Shown here in pieces: positions 60,877 through 64,000 of a stretch of 64,000 bases of DNA. The stretch is from Bacteroidota bacterium (GTDB lineage: Bacteria; Bacteroidota; Bacteroidia; Flavobacteriales; Schleiferiaceae), in assembly GCA_024742495.1 (NCBI GenBank), contig JANSYJ010000010.1, positions 1 to 64,000 on the forward strand. The letters run 5' to 3'. Position numbers and translations under genes: made by a program. The notes beneath the pieces are model-generated. The model worked only from the letters and a program-made list of their open reading frames with translations. It was not told where the DNA came from and ran no database searches. Every line of letters starts with the position of its first letter. The first letter of the stretch is position 1.

Positions 60877-62673
60877 ATGAGAAAGATTAGCATCCTCGTT
60901 TTTAGCCTCTTCCTAAGTAGCTTACAAGCTCAAAGTCTTTCCAGCCCAGAATTGCTCAAGGTTTTAAAGGGAGATTATAATCCAAGCAGCTATGCCGCTA
61001 GTCAGCCTATAAGCGCTACCGATCAAATAAGCTGCGAGCTGCTAAACTTAATATCACCGGATACGCTATTCCTTAACCTTCAAATTCTCACTTCCTATGG
61101 TACCCGTCACACCTGGTCGGATACGCTTAGTCAGAATGTGGGAATAGGGGCGGCACGCCGATGGATTCACAGCGAATTCGCCAAAATTGGAAATGCCAAT
61201 GAAGGTCGATTAAGACCAGGTTATTTCACCTTTGATATTACTAATAATACTTGTGGCGACCTCTATGGAACTAAAAATGTTTTAGGCGTTTTACCCGGCT
61301 CGGATACAACGGATTCCTCGGTAATTTTAATTATGGCCCATATGGATTCTCGATGCGAGGCGCGTTGCGATTCCAATTGCTATGCGCCCGGAGCGGATGA
61401 TAATGGATCAGGTACCGTTTTGGTGATGGAATTAGCGCGCCTGCTCAGTCGTTATACGTTTAATCACACTTTGGTATTTATGCTTACTAATGGGGAGGAG
61501 CAGGGCTTATTAGGAGCGCGGGCCTTTTCGGATTTTTGCGCCAATAATGGAATTAGCATTAAAGCGGTACTAAATAATGACATTGTGGGAGGAACAATTT
61601 GTGGAGAAACGGCTTCACCGCCCAGTTGCTCACCAGTTGGGGATATCGACTCCATTCGTGTGCGCATGTACAGCAATCCCTTGTCAGATCGCAATCCCTA
61701 TCAGGGTTACGCGCGTAGCGTAAAGATGAATTTCGATGAAAAGATCCGTCCCAACCTAAATGTGAAGCCCATTATTGAATTGGTGAACCAAGAGGATCGT
61801 TCAGGTCGTGGTGGCGATCATATTGCTTTTCGGGAAAACAGTTTTTTGAATTTACGCTTTACATCTGCCCACGAGCATGGCAATGGAAATCCCTTGGGAA
61901 CGCCAAATTATCAAGATCACCAGCATACTGGCAAGGATGAAATAGGGGTGGACCTCGATAGTAATGGGATCATTGATAGCTTTTATGTGGACTTTAATTA
62001 CCTCAGTCGAAATGCGATAATTAATGCCTCCGCGGCTGCGATGATAGATGGCGCCCCTCCAACCCCCGAGTTTATTCTCCATAATGAAAGTACCGGTTTA
62101 CGGGTAGAAGTCACCGACCCTAATTTGGCCTTCGAATATCGACTGGGTGTAAAAGGATCAGGTGGTGGAGAGTATGATTCTTTATACCGCTTTCAAGGAA
62201 ACTCCTTTCTTATTCCAGGTTTACAGGCCAATCAACTTTACTTAGTTGGTCTTGCTGCTTTGGATAGCAATGGGCTTATGAGTCCTTTTGGTCAAGATGA
62301 GCGCGGAACTTCGCCTATCAATAGCCCCAATGGAAACCCCGATAATTTGCCCTATTCCTATAATTGTATGCAAGTTTCCTTGCAGGAAAGCCCCCTTTAT
62401 AAGCGTGCTTCTTTAGAGCTAATGCCCCCACGTCCAAATCCGAGTGATGGCCGAACAGAATTAGTTTTTTGGCTGCGGGATGCCACTTGGCTTGGTCCAG
62501 CGAGCTTAGTGGTTTGGGATTATCAAGGGCGAGAGGTTTATCGTGAAGCTTTGAATTTAAAGCAAGGCGCCGGTAGTGTTCATTATTCCCATGCTTCTAA
62601 ATCAGGTCTGTATTTCTATGGTATTGAGCAAGAAGGACGAGTTTCTAGGTTGGAGCGAATGCTGATTAGGTAG
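60877..62673 (+). CDS. M28 family metallopeptidase with T9SS sorting domain
   Basis: 598 residues. Signal peptide (about 1-18, LSSLQAQS), an M28 zinc aminopeptidase domain (about 75-390) with metal ligands in ILIMAHMDSR, YAPGADDNGSGT, FMLTNGEEQGLLGA, NNDIVGG and FTSAHEHGNG, a fibronectin-like region (about 395-480) and a C-terminal type A sorting domain (PRPNPSDGRTELVFWL ... SGLYFYGIEQEGRVSRLERMLIR). An insertion with several cysteines (RCEARCDSNC) sits beside the metal site. It should digest peptides outside the cell. A TATCTTTA near-match promoter lies 37 bp upstream. Confidence 0.9.
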   Translation: MRKISILVFSLFLSSLQAQSLSSPELLKVLKGDYNPSSYAASQPISATDQISCELLNLISPDTLFLNLQILTSYGTRHTWSDTLSQNVGIGAARRWIHSEFAKIGNANEGRLRPGYFTFDITNNTCGDLYGTKNVLGVLPGSDTTDSSVILIMAHMDSRCEARCDSNCYAPGADDNGSGTVLVMELARLLSRYTFNHTLVFMLTNGEEQGLLGARAFSDFCANNGISIKAVLNNDIVGGTICGETASPPSCSPVGDIDSIRVRMYSNPLSDRNPYQGYARSVKMNFDEKIRPNLNVKPIIELVNQEDRSGRGGDHIAFRENSFLNLRFTSAHEHGNGNPLGTPNYQDHQHTGKDEIGVDLDSNGIIDSFYVDFNYLSRNAIINASAAAMIDGAPPTPEFILHNESTGLRVEVTDPNLAFEYRLGVKGSGGGEYDSLYRFQGNSFLIPGLQANQLYLVGLAALDSNGLMSPFGQDERGTSPINSPNGNPDNLPYSYNCMQVSLQESPLYKRASLELMPPRPNPSDGRTELVFWLRDATWLGPASLVVWDYQGREVYREALNLKQGAGSVHYSHASKSGLYFYGIEQEGRVSRLERMLIR

Positions 62674-62738
62674 TTCTTTTTGTTTTTTTAGTGAGCTCCT
62701 CGACATGCTCGGGATGACATTTTTAATGCTGTTATTGT

Positions 62739-62763
62739 GAGCTTGTCGCCCCTCGACAAGCTC
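62739..62763. repeat. REP-like hairpin
   Basis: GAGCTTGTCG (62739-62748) and CGACAAGCTC (62754-62763) form a perfect 10-bp stem around CCCCT. A diverged half-unit (CTCGACATGCTCGGGATGACA) precedes it at 62699-62719. Confidence 0.8.
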
Positions 62764-62795
62764 GGGGTGACAACGTTTAGGCTGTCATGGTGAGC
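62748..62795 (-). repeat. REP-like repeat, inverted copy
   Basis: The reverse complement matches 128-175 at 45 of 48 positions, placing the same unit at both window ends in opposite orientation. Confidence 0.8.
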
Positions 62796-63076
62796 TTGCC
62801 AAACCATAAAAGCGAAGCGGCTTTTTTCTTTTTTCTTTTCCCTTGGATGCCAAAGAAACAAAAGATCATGGCCTGGGTGCACTGCTCTTCAAATGTTTGT
62901 AGTCTCCTGCTTCGGTGGGTGATCTCCTGCGGAGCTACCCAACTCAGCTAGTCGTCTACTTTCATTTGGCAAGCTGCGCACCCTAGGGCCGACAACTAAG
63001 CAATATTATTCGCTTAAGGTGTTTCAAAAGCGGTGCCTTTTACTTTTCCCGTAAACTACAGATATAGAGTAATAAC

Positions 63077-63152
63077 CGCGACTTTAAAACGCCATCCCTC
63101 TCTCAAGGAGCGCAGCGACTGATCTAATGTCTAGGTTCTAATAGCGAAGCGG
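63077..63152 (-). repeat. Dispersed 76-bp element, right copy
   Basis: The reverse complement aligns without gaps to 175-250 over 76 bp with about seven mismatches. Confidence 0.8.
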
Positions 63153-63180
63153 TCTAAAAAAAGCCCTTCGAGCGAATATT

Positions 63181-63322
63181 GCTGCTCAGGGGCCCCCTCG
63201 CTCCGAAATGCCGTTTTTTGCTTGTTTTAGTTATTCGTCAATACGTTTTCAGGTAAAACTTAAACAGCGATTCAATATTGAAATTGGTTTTTACTAAATA
63301 GAATTGAGTCTGATTAGAGAAT
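63181..63322 (+). repeat. Diverged direct repeat, copy 1
   Basis: From GCTGCTCAGGGGCCC to TGATTAGAGAAT. Copy 2 at 63562-63705 keeps the landmarks GGTAAAACTTAA, AACAGCGAT, AATATTGAAATTGGT, TGAGTC.GATTAGAGAAT in the same order, offset by about 382 bp. Confidence 0.65.
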
Positions 63323-63372
63323 AGCTATTTGGATTTTGATAATAGCCCATTAAGAAAATCACTATTTCGGAG

Positions 63373-63552
63373 CTAGGGGGAAGCTTGCAGCGATAGGTGG
63401 GCGTAGGGTGGAATTGCGTCACGGCAAAGCCGGGACAAAGCATGAAACCCGGAGAATCACCGGTCGACCGAAGGGAGAATCGCCTTTAAGCTTCCTAGAT
63501 TTTCCGCCCGAGGCGGACAGGTTTGGATACTTTTTTATCATGAAAAAAGTAT
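63373..63552. repeat. Strongly structured noncoding element
   Basis: An outer stem is made of three collinear blocks: CTAGG/CCTAG (63373-63377 with 63494-63498), AAGCTT/AAGCTT (63381-63386 with 63488-63493) and GCGAT/ATCGC (63390-63394 with 63479-63483). Inside are CCGGG/CCCGG and CGGTCGACCG plus two GGAGAATC direct repeats. Two further hairpins follow: TCCGCC/GGCGGA (63503-63517) and ATACTTTTTT/AAAAAAGTAT (63527-63552). It sits in the spacer between the two diverged direct repeats. It could be a mobile-element end, a MITE-like repeat or a structured RNA. Confidence 0.55.
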
Positions 63553-63561
63553 TGGAAAGAT

Positions 63562-63705
63562 GCTGCTCAGGGGCCCTCCAGCTCCGTAGTGCTGTTAGTT
63601 GTTTTTGGTGGTAATTCGTAAGAACGATTCGGGTAAAACTTAATAAACAGCGATCTAATATTGAAATTGGTGATCACTAATCGATATTGAGTCCGATTAG
63701 AGAAT
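63562..63705 (+). repeat. Diverged direct repeat, copy 2
   Basis: Partner of 63181-63322. It begins GCTGCTCAGGGGCCC and ends CGATTAGAGAAT. Confidence 0.65.
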
Positions 63706-63755
63706 GATTATTTAGAACCATAACCAAACTCTTAGCAGCAAATAAGTCTAAAAGG

Positions 63756-63802
63756 GAGCAAAGCGACCGGTCTAAGGTCTAATATCTAACAGCGAAGCGG
63801 TC
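63756..63802 (-). repeat. Dispersed element, diverged partial copy
   Basis: Shares GCGAC.G.TCTAA.GTCTA..TTCTAA.AGCGAAGCGGTC-like landmarks with 63108-63154, directly before the murQ stop codon. Confidence 0.55.
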
Positions 63803-63822
63803 TGAGCTCAAAGCGGTCTATT

Positions 63823-64000
63823 CTAATCCTTCCTCACCGCATCCACCGCCATCCTCACATTACCTTTTTCCTCCAGCAGGGCAGTGGCCTGTTCTCGATT
63901 TAAGCCGGTTTCCTGCATTACCATACGGATGCCTCGGTCAACAAGTTTATCATTGTTAAGCTGCATGTCCACCATTTTATTACCGCGTACTCGGCCGAGT
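63823..64000 (-). CDS. murQ: N-acetylmuramic acid 6-phosphate etherase, C-terminal end (partial)
   Basis: The minus strand from the window edge to a TAG at 63825-63823 encodes LGRVRGNKMVDMQLNNDKL, then VDRGIRMVMQETGLNREQA and a final EEKGNVRMAVDAVRKD. This is the conserved C-terminal part of MurQ (the KVxGNxMVDMQxxNxKLxxR motif). MurQ cleaves the lactyl ether of MurNAc-6-phosphate to give GlcNAc-6-phosphate in peptidoglycan recycling. The SIS domain and start lie outside the window. It fits functionally with the NamZ-type muramidase at 8263. Confidence 0.85.
   Translation of the reverse strand, partial: LGRVRGNKMVDMQLNNDKLVDRGIRMVMQETGLNREQATALLEEKGNVRMAVDAVRKD

Larger units (their letters stand above)
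62674..63822. other. Gene-free, repeat-rich intergenic region
   Basis: 1149 bp without a supported gene; the frame at 63408-63614 runs through hairpins and is considered spurious. It contains REP-like units, a copy of the 76-bp element, a folded element at 63373-63552 and a pair of diverged direct repeats, listed separately. The part 62800-63000 is noncoding with a pyrimidine-rich tract. Confidence 0.75.

Noticed and set aside
63413-63470. Resemblance of ACGGCAAAGCC..GGGACAAAGC to the c-di-GMP-I (GEMM) riboswitch core
   Set aside because: Only short A-rich motifs match, the expected tetraloop-receptor arrangement is not evident, and no gene starts downstream on that strand. An Infernal search with the GEMM model would settle it.
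63408-63614. 68-residue frame in the right-hand repeat tract
   Set aside because: It runs through two hairpins and a repeat copy; the protein composition follows the repeats rather than a domain.
1-64000. CRISPR array, prophage, toxin-antitoxin or restriction genes
   Set aside because: No regularly spaced repeats, integrase, phage structural genes or defence domains were recognised. The SdpI-like protein has no adjacent toxin.

Overview
The window looks like a chromosomal segment of a Bacteroidota bacterium, probably a marine-type Flavobacteriales. The evidence is the recurring -7 promoter motif TAnnTTTG/TAnnTTCG instead of -10 boxes, type IX secretion (T9SS) sorting tails, DUF1361/DUF4199/CotH/OmpA-PD40/TPR-kinase families, many short leaders and TTG starts, and moderate G+C. 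It is mostly a housekeeping backbone. The accessory sequence lies at the two ends, where related repeats occur in opposite orientation.

Layout. 1-450: C-terminal end of a probable IS110-family transposase, then REP-like intergenic repeats. 450-9.5 kb: DUF1361 membrane protein, SmpB, PyrD, a hybrid histidine kinase, a translationally coupled cystathionine beta-synthase/metal-receptor pair, a LolE-type permease and, divergently, a NamZ-type muramidase. 9.6-17 kb: small unknown protein, secreted S51 peptidase, glycosyltransferase, PLP decarboxylase, a two-kinase signalling pair and thioredoxin. 17-24 kb: secreted lipocalin-like protein, Tat-type HiPIP, a DUF4252-like/PadR/PspC operon, NDH-2 and a serine hydrolase. 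24-32 kb: SdpI-like and DUF4199 membrane proteins, rhomboid protease, FabI, GyrB, PabA/TrpG, RidA and dihydrolipoyl dehydrogenase. 32-43 kb: AraC regulator, then aroC-gltP-asmA-ompA in one tight run, convergent with a hydrolase-msrB-trmD-rplS run. 43-52 kb: TPR kinase, T9SS cargo, a RimK-centred four-gene operon and a CotH protein. 52-55 kb: TetR/amidohydrolase divergent switch, lipoprotein and tRNA-Phe. 55-62.7 kb: envelope operon coaX-OMP-TPR-LptC-small membrane protein-CNNM transporter, then an M28 peptidase with a T9SS tail. 62.7-63.8 kb: repeat-rich noncoding tract with a strongly structured element. 63.8-64 kb: the C-terminal end of MurQ.

Working together. NamZ releases MurNAc and MurQ opens MurNAc-6-phosphate, so both ends of a muropeptide salvage route are in the window. 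LptC, the AsmA protein, the OMP and the PorE-like OmpA protein concern outer-membrane assembly. RimK with a retropepsin-like protease and an aspartoacylase-like hydrolase looks like a writer/eraser set for poly-glutamate-type tails. Around twenty candidate promoters with TAnnTTYG could be placed. They correct several gene starts and suggest leaderless mRNAs for trmD and the PLP decarboxylase. The least explained structures are the 63.37-63.55 kb folded repeat, the twin palindromes of the TetR switch, the 23-bp palindrome before the decarboxylase and the rplS leader. No CRISPR array, prophage or recognisable defence system was seen.
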